Below are positions 25,184 through 33,661 of a stretch of DNA of 47,535 bases, in pieces. Origin of the DNA: Gammaproteobacteria bacterium (lineage in GTDB: Bacteria; Pseudomonadota; Gammaproteobacteria; Arenicellales; Poriferihabitantaceae); assembly GCA_022822625.1 (NCBI GenBank), contig JAJEAV010000066.1, positions 1 through 47,535 on the forward strand, read 5' to 3'. Position 1 is the stretch's first letter, and each line of letters opens with the position of its first letter. The position numbers and the translations under genes are program-made. The notes beneath the pieces were generated by a model, which was not told the DNA's origin, did no database searches, and saw only the letters and a list, made by a program, of their open reading frames with translations.

Positions 25184-26314
25184 TGCAGCCACAGAGAGAA
25201 TGGGGAACAGCACCTCAAAACCCCAGCGGCCATGAACCCAGCCGATCAACGGAACAGTTGATGCCATCACGGAAAAGGTTACGATGTAGCGCAACGCGTA
25301 GGCTCGGGCCCGCCATTCGCTCTTTACCAGACGCCCAACGAGCACATCATTAATCGGAATTTGACCAAATACTGCGAGCATGAATGCTATGGCTATCAGG
25401 AGGGATGCGATGCCGGAAAGCTGAGTCATAGCAAGCAAAAAAACCGCCTGCACAATGGCTACAGTCGCGAACACCCTGCGCACGGGATAATGATCTACAA
25501 GCCAACCCACAACCAGCTGGGCGAAAGCTGCAATGGTGAATACGACAAATGCATAACCACCCACCGCAGTGGCTGAGGCAGCCAATTCTCCAAGTCGCTC
25601 TTCGAATACCTTGGGTAATGCGAAAGTTGTGCTTTGGAACACAATCCCTCCAATACCGGTGGTCAGCAATACAATGGCAAAAGCCTGGAACAGGGTTTTT
25701 TGTGCCAGCAGGGACACTCCAGGGGATGGTGCGCTTTCTGCCTGATCCGATCGTTTGGTCTGATGGTGATGCCTGATGAAAACAAGAAAACCGATACCAA
25801 TCCCGATTGAAATAATGCCCGGTACAATGAACGCATACCGCCACCCAGCGATGTCGATCAACAAACCAGTGATCAATGCAGCGGAGGCCACACCCATATT
25901 GCCAAAAACCCCATTGATTGCCAACGGTACTCCTGTGTTCTGCCGCCCCTGTACGACCAGAGCCAGACCTACGGGATGGTATATGGCTGCCATGGTTCCT
26001 AACAGGGTCAGGTATATCGCCATCTGCAACGGGGTTTCGGCAAACCCGGCTAACATTGAAGTCAGGCCAATGCCAATAAAAAACACCACAATCATGCCTT
26101 CGCGGCTCCATTTATCAGCCAGCCAGCCGGCAGGAATGGCACAGACCCCAAAAGCGATGAACCCCGGTGTGGCATACGGAATCAACTCTCCATAAGACAG
26201 GTTCCACTCTGTTATCAAAGTGAGGGCGGCGGCAGTAGCAAAAATCAGTACAAACAGGTGGTCAAGAAAGTGACCGATATTGAGAAAGAGGAAACGGATG
26301 CGCTGATGCGACAT
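25070..26314 (-). CDS. MFS transporter
   Basis: A 414-residue inner-membrane protein of the major facilitator superfamily with about twelve hydrophobic segments. The first part reads NIGHFLDHLFVLIFATAA, and the motif A-like loop is AGWLADKWSREGM. YHPVGLALVVQGRQNTGVPL in helix 4-5 resembles transporters of the fosmidomycin-resistance type (Fsr-like); the substrate is not known. Residues 376-414 lie in the 372-bp repeat, and an inert copy of that end is at 23374. The gene is complete here and originally converged with the oxygenase gene. Confidence 0.87.
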   Translation of the reverse strand: MSHQRIRFLFLNIGHFLDHLFVLIFATAAALTLITEWNLSYGELIPYATPGFIAFGVCAIPAGWLADKWSREGMIVVFFIGIGLTSMLAGFAETPLQMAIYLTLLGTMAAIYHPVGLALVVQGRQNTGVPLAINGVFGNMGVASAALITGLLIDIAGWRYAFIVPGIISIGIGIGFLVFIRHHHQTKRSDQAESAPSPGVSLLAQKTLFQAFAIVLLTTGIGGIVFQSTTFALPKVFEERLGELAASATAVGGYAFVVFTIAAFAQLVVGWLVDHYPVRRVFATVAIVQAVFLLAMTQLSGIASLLIAIAFMLAVFGQIPINDVLVGRLVKSEWRARAYALRYIVTFSVMASTVPLIGWVHGRWGFEVLFPILSVAATLIFIAVLFLPKAVAMVPIAKSNAKNGLRQDFQYSAH

Positions 26315-26468
26315 GGGACAAGACCTGCGACTTGGTGTTCGGCAAAGGAATAATACCTGAATAAGTATCGTGGATGAAGGATCGTAATTCTGCTCTAGCG
26401 GGCAATACCCTAAAACTGAACATTCCGCATGATAACTGCTAAAGGCTCAGTCCGGAACTATTTTTTCA

Positions 26469-26499
26469 GGCTAATTGAGAATCATATTGACAATTAGCC
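26469..26499 (+). promoter_or_regulatory. Inverted repeat and promoter before the second DUF4143 ATPase
   Basis: GGCTAATTG (26469-26477) and CAATTAGCC (26491-26499) are exact reverse complements separated by 13 bases. A TTGACA box (26487-26492) lies inside the dyad, with CATAAT 15 bases downstream (26508-26513). The dyad would thus overlap the -35 region, consistent with an operator. Confidence 0.5.
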
Positions 26500-26541
26500 A
26501 TTTTTTGCATAATGCAGACAGCAGAACAGCCGGACACCATT

Positions 26542-27710
26542 ATGGCCTATATCCCCCGAAACGCAGAGCCCGGAATTCAATACCTGGCCAGCGGCTACCC
26601 GGTGGTTGTGGTCACCGGACCCCGGCAGTCCGGCAAGTCTACTCTGGTGAAACACGCCTTTCCAGACCACCATTATGTATCTCTCGAAGATCTCGACCAG
26701 AGGGAATTAGCCGAATTGGACCCTCGTGGTTTCCTGAATCAACTTAGTGGAAGCACCATTCTGGATGAAGCTCAACATTGCCCTGCCCTTTTTTCGTATA
26801 TTCAAACACGTGTCGATGAAAGACAACAACCCGGCGAATTCATCCTGACAGGGTCTCAACAGTTTGGATTGTTGCCAGGCATTACACAGAGCCGGGCTGG
26901 CAGGGCCGCATTGCTGACTCTGTTGCCCATGACCTACGGAGAGTTAGGGTACGCAAAAAAACTGGCCAGGACCTCGATAAAACACTCTTTGATGGTGCCT
27001 TCCCCCCTATTCACGACCGCATGCTTGATCCGCACACCTGGCATGAAAACTATGTGCGAACTTATCTTGAACGAGATGTCCGACAATTGATCAATGTTCG
27101 AAATCTACGCACATTTCAACGCTTTGCAAGAATGTGTGCAGGCCGGACGGGACAGCTTCTCAATCTTTCCTCTTTAGCCAATGATTGCGGTATCACGCAT
27201 AACACTGCAAACGCATGGATATCCCTACTGGAGGCCAGCTATATCGTGCACCTGTTACCACCACACCATCAAAATTTCAACAAGCGCATGGTCAAAACAC
27301 CCAAACTCTATTTCCTGGATACCGGTCTTGCAGCCTGGTTGCTCGGTATCCAGAGTTACGAACAACTGATTACCCATGTTCAAAAGGGGCCCTTGTTCGA
27401 AACCTGGGTTGTAAGTGAATTGCTGAAAACCCGTTATAATGCGGGTAAAACCTCGAATCTCTACTTCTGGCGTGATCGTTCAGGACATGAAGTAGACCTG
27501 ATTATTGATCATGGAACCAGCTTGTCTGCCCTTGAAATCAAATCCGGTCAAACCATTAACAAGGACTACTTTCGGGGCTGGAATTCTGGCACAAGCTGGC
27601 TGGTGAAACCGCCGGACAGTCATGGCTGGTTTATGGCGGCGACAATCGACAAATACGCTCAAATGTCACTGTTCTGCCCTGGCATGAATTTGACCCTGAA
27701 CAGATCGTGA
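26542..27710 (+). pseudogene. Second AAA/DUF4143 ATPase, interrupted by a frameshift at seven A's
   Basis: The first frame encodes MAYIPRNAEPGIQYLASGYP, Walker A GPRQSGKST, Walker B STILDEAQHCPALFSY, and the sensor LTGSQQFGLL. After MTYGELGYAKK it drifts off. One frame back the family sequence resumes: LDKTLFDGAFPPIHDRMLDP, TYLERDVRQLINVRNL, CAGRTGQLLNLSSLANDCGI and the nuclease-like GHEVDLII...ALEIKSGQ end. Together these give a full-length protein of about 390 residues. The break lies at GCAAAAAAACTGG (26953-26965). Re-reading one A restores the frame, so a deletion, a sequencing error or true -1 slippage are all possible. MAYIPR is favoured over the ATG at 26512 by homology. Confidence 0.8.
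26955..26961 (+). other. A7 run at the ATPase frame break (A AAA AAA)
   Basis: In the incoming frame the codons are GCA AAA AAA, so the heptamer is set exactly as a -1 slippery site (A_AAA_AAA). Shifting back one base joins the two halves of the ATPase. No obvious stimulatory hairpin was identified by eye. Confidence 0.5.
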
Positions 27711-28449
27711 ATTAACACAACGTCCAATTGGACATGAAAAATACTTGATTTGCCCTGTTTGATTCTGCCCTTCCAGATTACCTTTAGTCTGTTTGGCAAC
27801 AAATCCAGGATCTCACCAGATTCGTGCAAATCATGTTGTTATATACATAATGTTCATAGTAATACACTAATGCCCTACAGACTTTACTGCCGTTCGATTT
27901 CCTTCAGGAATTTTTCTGCAACATCAGGTTTTCTATCCTGACGAGATCAAAAACAGCTAGAAGGTATCATGCCATCAAGGGTATTACTGACGAAGATGAA
28001 TCACGGCAGGTGGTCCTGTTTCCGGATTTCGAGGGGTTTTTGGAACTGTCCACGGATACGCCACCTGCCGGCAGGTCCGGATGACCAGCAGGCTGAACGA
28101 ATATGTGGAATTCCCACGTGTCAGGCCGGTGCTTACAATTCGGTGGATGGTCAGTGGTCCCAAAGGCAAAAAGCCGGACAGCGTGGAAACCGCCACAGTG
28201 CTCGACAACCCTCATGCTTTCGATGATGATGGCTACCGCATCCGTTGCGGACACGGCCGGAAAATTATGGTCTGCATGCGACGCCTTGCGTTGACACTGC
28301 TTCGCTATTAACCAGAGTCGCAATGGATAACCAGTCAGCGAATCACTTTTTCAAGTGCCGATAGACAACAGGATCCTCCGCTCACAATGAACTCCATCTT
28401 TGCCTTGTTCATTTTTCAAACGATCGTTCATCGAATCATCGAATAGATA
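27711..28449. other. Intergenic stretch with a possible decayed small gene
   Basis: Mostly without supported genes. A 12-bp palindrome GTCCAATTGGAC (27722-27733) follows the ATPase. From about 27950 to 28311 two forward frames together give protein-like text: RYHAIKGITDEDESRQVVLF and DFEGFLELSTDTPPAG in one, then LNEYVEFPRVRPVLTIRWMV and VETATVLDNPHAFDDDGYRI in another. This looks like a frameshifted small gene of about 115 residues, but I do not recognise the family. No RNA gene seen. Confidence 0.35.
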
Positions 28450-29601
28450 TTATCGACTTAACCTGGATGCTTCGGTCTTGCTGAGAGCACCGGCATACCA
28501 GCATGCAAAATGGGCAACACAAGGCTCAAGACTCCCAAACCGGCCTTGGACCGCATAAGGTGATTTCATCCCTTCAAATTGCCTCTCAAGAATCTCGATA
28601 TCTTCGGCTATTGCAGTATCAATACGATCAATATAGGAACGGGATCGATCTTCAAACCCTTCAGTTTTCAGGGTTGAGGAAGGAAAACAGACATTTTGAA
28701 TCACTTCGGTTTTCCCGGCCGATCGTGGGAATACATGATACGACCAAATGAAATCGCTGTTTGCTCCAAAGGCCATATTGGGATAAACCCAGGTATAGCG
28801 AACACCTCGACGCTCTCGATTATCCAGATCAACAATGGGGGGAAATGCCATATCCTGACTGCCTTCCAGTAATCCGGCATTCTTGTCAGTGAGCCCGAAT
28901 TGCGTGGTGAATTTCCCTGTCACCGCTTCTGGGGCATCCGGTTTCTCATAATATTTGCCAATCGAGTCTAGATGCACAAAACGCAAATGATAGTACTCAT
29001 TGAACACTTCAAGAAACTGCTTCCAGTTACAGTTGACTTCAAAAACCCGTCGATCCGCAACCTGCTGATCGGCCAGCATCCAGCCTCTATGCAGTTCTGC
29101 AAACTCACCAAGCCAGTATTCAAGGGGTATTCCGTCATTGAAATTCATAAACACGAAACCATCCACCACCTCGACCGGAAATGTTTTAAGCGAATACTCC
29201 GCAATACGAAAGCCTTCTGCCGATTCCATGTCTGATGCAGAAATCAGCCTCCCGGATAAATCATAAGCCCAACCATGAAACGGACATGTCAGAACACGGC
29301 ATCGGCCGGAACCCTGCATAATCTGGCTTCCCCTATGACGACAGACATTTGACAGGCCAACCAGATCATCCTGATTTCGGATTACCACCACCGGCATACC
29401 TGCGATTCTGAATGTCTGATAGGATCCCGGATTCGACCATGAATCGGCTCTCCCGACGCAAATCCAGCCTCGCCTGAACAGATGTTCCATCTCCAGTTCA
29501 AACCACTCATCACTTACATAACATGCTGGCGGCAATGTTAAAGAAGATGCGATGGGATACCGAACATCCTTGAGCTGGTCTTGAATTTCAGAGATATCCA
29601 T
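28450..29601 (-). CDS. Rieske non-heme iron oxygenase, catalytic subunit
   Basis: A 383-residue oxygenase alpha subunit. The Rieske [2Fe-2S] ligands are C87-x-H89 (VCRHRG) and C106-x2-H109 (CPFHGW). The catalytic iron ligands are H205 and H210 in NEYYHLRFVH, with a C-terminal acidic ligand in AEDIEILERQFEGM. Such enzymes hydroxylate aromatic rings or demethylate quaternary amines; NWKQFLEVFNEYYH resembles the choline/carnitine/betaine branch, but the substrate is uncertain. No ferredoxin or reductase gene is adjacent, so electrons must come from elsewhere. Its ATG lies inside the end of a small upstream membrane ORF. Confidence 0.88.
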   Translation of the reverse strand: MDISEIQDQLKDVRYPIASSLTLPPACYVSDEWFELEMEHLFRRGWICVGRADSWSNPGSYQTFRIAGMPVVVIRNQDDLVGLSNVCRHRGSQIMQGSGRCRVLTCPFHGWAYDLSGRLISASDMESAEGFRIAEYSLKTFPVEVVDGFVFMNFNDGIPLEYWLGEFAELHRGWMLADQQVADRRVFEVNCNWKQFLEVFNEYYHLRFVHLDSIGKYYEKPDAPEAVTGKFTTQFGLTDKNAGLLEGSQDMAFPPIVDLDNRERRGVRYTWVYPNMAFGANSDFIWSYHVFPRSAGKTEVIQNVCFPSSTLKTEGFEDRSRSYIDRIDTAIAEDIEILERQFEGMKSPYAVQGRFGSLEPCVAHFACWYAGALSKTEASRLSR

Positions 29602-29707
29602 GGATAAAATCAGAAGGCCTATTCAGATACAGCACGAACAAAATCACCACAAACAGCGTCAACAGGACAATCAGTATCTCACAAACTGAACCACGTATAA
29701 GCGGCAT
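29588..29707 (-). CDS. Possible 39-residue single-pass membrane peptide
   Basis: ATG at 29707 with GAGGA and AGG upstream; the stop lies 14 bases into the Rieske oxygenase gene, so translation may be coupled. The peptide starts MPLIRGSVCEILIVLLTLFV and continues with a hydrophobic segment and a short polar tail. A longer frame back to 29929 is open but its extra residues look non-coding. It could be a leader or a membrane anchor for the oxygenase, or chance. Confidence 0.35.
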   Translation of the reverse strand: MPLIRGSVCEILIVLLTLFVVILFVLYLNRPSDFIHGYL

Positions 29708-30089
29708 ATACGCCTGCTTCCTCAATGGAACAGGCAAGGCAAAAGATACTGATTTGACCGAACCCACCAAACGCTTTCGCAACCGAGAGATACACTGAAT
29801 CAATTTATGGGAATTATATCCATGAGTAATATTTATCCTGCATACTTTCCTGCGTCCTTTCCTCATCCATCCAGGTTGGCACCATGTTCGACAGACTGGC
29901 AGACGGGAAAGGATTCGGTAGTTCTTCACGAGCCAGTGTCAAGTGAGTAGCCACGCGAGCATTGCAACCCTACGCACTGCAGAACACCGCGCTCTCCTTG
30001 CCTGATGATGATCAAACTGCAAGAATCTTCAATTTGACCATGCTTTTCGACTATCTCTGGATAACGAGAGACTCGGCGGTTATCGGAAT
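29708..30089. other. Intergenic stretch without a supported gene
   Basis: About 380 bases between two genes transcribed toward the left. Only shadow frames are present; no RNA gene or clear promoter was recognised. Confidence 0.4.
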
Positions 30090-31295
30090 CTACCCGGACA
30101 GCATCGCAGCCAAAATGACCGATGCGCTGGAACTCATTGCCAGGTGAGGTTTCAGGTCTGTCTGCAGGCGATCACACCCATTGAATCGCATAAAGGCATG
30201 CAACTCGCATTTCAAGGCTTCAAGGAACCGCTCGGAAGCCTGAAATCCTGCTTCAATGACCAGATTGCGAACCAGGAAAATCCGGCTCCTTCGCTCCGCC
30301 TTGCAATCCATTCTTGCCACCAGACGGTTATTCCAAAGTACCGGCAAGCAGAAGTAGCCATATTTTCGCTTGCCCTCTGGCACATAACACTCAATCTGGT
30401 AGTCAAAATCAAATAACGACAGAATGCGATTCCGTTGTATAACGAGGTTGTCAAATGGCGAGAGCAAACGAACGTGATAGTTTCGCTTGAATCTATCATC
30501 ATTTTCCAGGATATCCGGTTTCGCATGATACAGCTTGTCTCCTACCTGAATCCTGATCAGTTGCCCTGCCTCTTCGCGCTCTTTAAGCCGATTATCCAGA
30601 TGTGGTCGTATGGCTGCTCTGAGATACGACATTTGAACAGCACTGCCAAAACCATTGGCCTGCAAATACCGATCAATCAGGAAATCAGCCTGGTCTTCCG
30701 GACACGGAAATCGGGTATCCACCCAGTCGGGCAAGACCCGTTCACGCAGATCAAAAACCTTTTGAAAACCCTCCCTGCCAACGATCATCAGTTCTCCTTC
30801 CCTGAACAGGGTTTCAAGCGCCGATTTTGCAGGTTTCCACTGCCACATTGAACGCTCACTGGAAGTGCTGTCTACAAAGTCCCTGGAACGCAAGGGACCC
30901 TCATTGCGGATGCGTTCCAGCACATGCTGTTTTATTCTGGGGTCCGCTTTATGCCATAAATTTTCGCGTTCCCGGATTCTCTGCATTTCCGGCAGGTACA
31001 TTCGGTAATCCTGCATCGGCAGATAGGATGCCGCATGCGACCAGTATTCGAAAATTCGCCCCTGTTTCTGGAGATTATCCAGGTGAGCGGGTTGATAGCG
31101 ACGGTTGCGACTCCAGAGTGCATGATGATGGGCCCGCTCAACAACCGAAATGGTATCGACCTGAATATACCCCAGATGCCGGATGATTGACTCGGTCGAT
31201 TCAATCGGACGCTTGGCAGTGGCTCGGGAATAGAGAGACTGATGCGATAGAGCTAATGCGCGTGCCTGGGACGCACTGACCAACTCGGGAATCAT
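30090..31295 (-). CDS. Winged-helix DNA glycosylase, AlkZ/YcaQ family
   Basis: A 401-residue protein of the HTH_42 (YcaQ/AlkZ) family, whose members unhook DNA interstrand crosslinks or remove alkylated bases. The catalytic QxD motif is visible in GYIQVDTISVVERAHHHALW (residues 42-61), as in E. coli YcaQ (QLDTL). Other family blocks are FEYWSHAASYLP, the SPFDNLVIQRNR segment and a long C-terminal part ending in helices. The length matches YcaQ (410). The start MIPELVSASQARALALSHQS is typical of the first helix-turn-helix. It stands alone on the strand, followed by the Rieske gene. Confidence 0.9.
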   Translation of the reverse strand: MIPELVSASQARALALSHQSLYSRATAKRPIESTESIIRHLGYIQVDTISVVERAHHHALWSRNRRYQPAHLDNLQKQGRIFEYWSHAASYLPMQDYRMYLPEMQRIRERENLWHKADPRIKQHVLERIRNEGPLRSRDFVDSTSSERSMWQWKPAKSALETLFREGELMIVGREGFQKVFDLRERVLPDWVDTRFPCPEDQADFLIDRYLQANGFGSAVQMSYLRAAIRPHLDNRLKEREEAGQLIRIQVGDKLYHAKPDILENDDRFKRNYHVRLLSPFDNLVIQRNRILSLFDFDYQIECYVPEGKRKYGYFCLPVLWNNRLVARMDCKAERRSRIFLVRNLVIEAGFQASERFLEALKCELHAFMRFNGCDRLQTDLKPHLAMSSSASVILAAMLSG

Positions 31296-31350
31296 GCCGG
31301 TTTTGAAAACTCGAATGCTGTTCGATTATTTCGACAACAAGCATATGTCC

Positions 31351-31806
31351 TCAATGGCATGCCTTCCCCCATTTCCTGAGTCGCCAGTAGTTATAGGGCC
31401 AGGGTGCCAAAAAACCTGCGGCGAGCATAATCGGAATAACCCACCAGGTCAGAATTGCACCACCGGTCAGGGCGATATCCGTGAGATTCATGGCAAGTTC
31501 CATCGCAATCATCGAAATGAGACTCATGCCAATTGCCGTCTTGAAGGCAACCCGTAAATTCATGCCCCTTCGGAACAGGATCAGGGTTTCAAGAGCGATA
31601 CTGGTTAAAATGCCATTGACCATGGCAAGCAGCATGATCAGGAAGATCGGCCACGGTATACCCGTAAACTGAAAAAAGGCAATTGTGCCCAGATCGCCGA
31701 TTGCACAACCTAGCAGACACCAGGCGGTATTACTGGCACTTTGCCGCCATGTCTTGCGACATCGCCAATCAAGCTTATACGGGGTTTGGACAGTCGATTC
31801 ACTCAT
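31351..31806 (-). CDS. DUF4396 membrane protein
   Basis: A 151-residue integral membrane protein with four hydrophobic segments. Recognisable family features are the WRQSASNTAWCLLGCAIGDL opening, GMSLISMIAMELAMNLTDIA in the middle and PYNYWRLRKWGKACH at the end. DUF4396 proteins are widespread and often lie near copper or metal-handling genes; the conserved histidines and cysteine hint at metal contact, but no function is proven. It is 55 bases upstream of the AlkZ-like gene on the same strand. Confidence 0.85.
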   Translation of the reverse strand: MSESTVQTPYKLDWRCRKTWRQSASNTAWCLLGCAIGDLGTIAFFQFTGIPWPIFLIMLLAMVNGILTSIALETLILFRRGMNLRVAFKTAIGMSLISMIAMELAMNLTDIALTGGAILTWWVIPIMLAAGFLAPWPYNYWRLRKWGKACH

Positions 31807-32004
31807 TTGATCATCACATGCAGACGGGAACCATTATATTTAGATAGCCACAAAAGCAAAACAGCTGGATTAATCTGCGAGGATGGCAGCCAGACTCGAT
31901 AAAAGCATAGAGCAGATTTCCAATCATGGAAAATGCGTCACTATCCCGCTCCCGCGATTCAATGTCTGTCAACGAATGCAGACACACACTCAGGTGTGTG
32001 CAAC

Positions 32005-32667
32005 TCATATCAATTCGTCTTTTCGGTCATCCGTTTCACCATAGCGCAACAGAGCCGGCTTACGCAACCCTTCATAGGCCTTTTCAATACTCTGGTTGAC
32101 CAATTCTCCCTGTTCTGCAAACAGGGAATTGCCTTCAAGATCACTGTCAACCAGAAAAGGGCCGAAGTTACTGACTTCAAACATCCACATGGCCTGGGCA
32201 ATTCCCAGTTCTTCAAGCCAGTGAACAGCCAATACCTTCCTGACCCCCTGCCCAAGTAGCGCTCCGGTTCCATACCCAACCGTGGTCAAGTAAACCGCAC
32301 CTCTCGGTGCCAGAATATCCTTGTAATCATCAGCTGGCATGCCGCCCTTGCCAATCACGATTTTGGTCTTGGTAGCATCCAGCCAGTCACCCATGTACTT
32401 CGAAAACCGGAAACTCGCAGTTGCGGTTACAGCACCAATTCGATAAGAACCATCTGCGTTCGAGGAAGCCGCTGGCGAACAGTGAAAATTCGCGTTCGTT
32501 ACCTCGTGAATCGGAACCGGCAAGGCCTCCTTGTGATTCAGAACCCGGTCATAAACCCCCTCACGGGCCGTATATACAACTCCATTCAAGTAAACGATTG
32601 AACCGGGTTTGAGTTTGGCCAGCGATTCCGGTGATGCTGGCAAGTCAATATCGATTTTCTCAAGCAT
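32005..32667 (-). CDS. Fumarate hydratase class I, beta subunit
   Basis: About 220 residues from an ATG at 32667 that overlaps the alpha-subunit stop by eight bases. Starts further upstream would bury up to 160 bases in the alpha gene. The text MLEKIDIDLPASPESLAKLK then PGSIVYLNGVVYTAREGVYD matches the beginning of class I fumarase/tartrate dehydratase beta domains. Later KIVIGKGGMP and VSNFGPFLVDSD contribute to the active site in relatives. It acts with the alpha subunit to hydrate fumarate to malate. Class I enzymes of this split type can also act on mesaconate or tartrate. Confidence 0.85.
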   Translation of the reverse strand: MLEKIDIDLPASPESLAKLKPGSIVYLNGVVYTAREGVYDRVLNHKEALPVPIHEVTNANFHCSPAASSNADGSYRIGAVTATASFRFSKYMGDWLDATKTKIVIGKGGMPADDYKDILAPRGAVYLTTVGYGTGALLGQGVRKVLAVHWLEELGIAQAMWMFEVSNFGPFLVDSDLEGNSLFAEQGELVNQSIEKAYEGLRKPALLRYGETDDRKDELI

Positions 32668-33634
32668 ATCGTCTTGCCTGACCAAGTCCAGCCCCCTCCC
32701 AGTCAACACCTTCGCGTCGGTAATAAGGCGTAAACCATTTTGGGTCGGTGCGATATTCGATATGTCCATCAGCATGAATTCTTGCAGTCGCCCGTCTTGA
32801 AGAAAGGCAAAATGTATGAACACTCACCGGCATTCCCCCGGTATGCGTGTACCCAACCTCAATATGCAGGTCAACCGCCATTGACGATCCGACAAAGCCC
32901 ATCGGGCCCATGCCTATACTGTTACTCTCTTCCATCAATTCAAGCTCCAGCTCGGCAATTTTCCGATCCGGGTTTCGGTCCCCGACAATCCTCAGACATG
33001 CCGCCTGCTTGCCGAGCTGCATGCAGGTGTCCTTGGAACCACCGATGCCGATACCAATGATCGCAGGCTGGCAGGCAAGCCCACGTTTGCCAAAGGCAAT
33101 CAGGGTGTCGAGAAGAAATCTCCGAATACCGTCAATCCCATCGCCCGGAAACAGCATTCGGTAATCCGTACCAAACAGCCCTCCCTTGTGCACGGTCGTG
33201 ATATCGATCCATCCAGCATCCGGCTCAAAACTCCATTCCACTTCCGGTGCATTGATGCCCACATTGTTGTTGTAATCGGTACGCCATAGCGGATGTACGC
33301 GATTCGGCCTCATCGGCACATCTTGCGTAGCCCGGGCCGTTGCCGAGCGGATTGATCGCTCCATGCCGGTGAAACCGCCTTCAAATCGGGCATGGTCTCC
33401 GACCTTGACAAAATATCGAGGCAATCCGGTATCTGCACACATCGGTCGGCGTTCGGCAGTCGCAGTCTCATAATTCCTGACCATGGTCCTGATTACAAAT
33501 CCAGACAACGCCTCTTTCTCCTGTTCGGCCGAACGCTTGATTCCGGTGAGGTAATCTTCAGGAATATCTACAGCTGCCTTCTTCATAATCTCATAACAGG
33601 CTTCTTCAATGGCTCGTTGCGAAATCGGTTTCAT
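32660..33634 (-). CDS. Fumarate hydratase class I, alpha subunit
   Basis: A 324-residue subunit carrying the oxygen-sensitive [4Fe-4S] cluster. The three ligand cysteines are visible in RPMCADTGLP, SKDTCMQLGKQA and VHTFCLSSRRATARIHADG. GGSKDTCM and MGPMGFVGSSMAVDLHIEVG are typical alpha-domain blocks. It is preceded by a dehydrogenase flavoprotein gene 28 bases upstream in the same operon, so succinate oxidation and fumarate hydration are encoded together. Specificity for fumarate is inferred from this context. Confidence 0.88.
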   Translation of the reverse strand: MKPISQRAIEEACYEIMKKAAVDIPEDYLTGIKRSAEQEKEALSGFVIRTMVRNYETATAERRPMCADTGLPRYFVKVGDHARFEGGFTGMERSIRSATARATQDVPMRPNRVHPLWRTDYNNNVGINAPEVEWSFEPDAGWIDITTVHKGGLFGTDYRMLFPGDGIDGIRRFLLDTLIAFGKRGLACQPAIIGIGIGGSKDTCMQLGKQAACLRIVGDRNPDRKIAELELELMEESNSIGMGPMGFVGSSMAVDLHIEVGYTHTGGMPVSVHTFCLSSRRATARIHADGHIEYRTDPKWFTPYYRREGVDWEGAGLGQARRYA

Positions 33635-33661
33635 TTACTCACCTCAAAATGCACAAATCGT

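Noticed and set aside
27722..27733. Palindrome GTCCAATTGGAC after the second ATPase
   Set aside because: A 12-bp palindrome without a T run is not a terminator. It shares only TTGGAC with the 28-bp repeat, which is too short to link them.
29708..29929. Upstream extension of the small membrane frame to 113 codons
   Set aside because: The extra residues are rich in Arg, Cys and Trp with no domain, and the internal ATG has the better ribosome-binding site.
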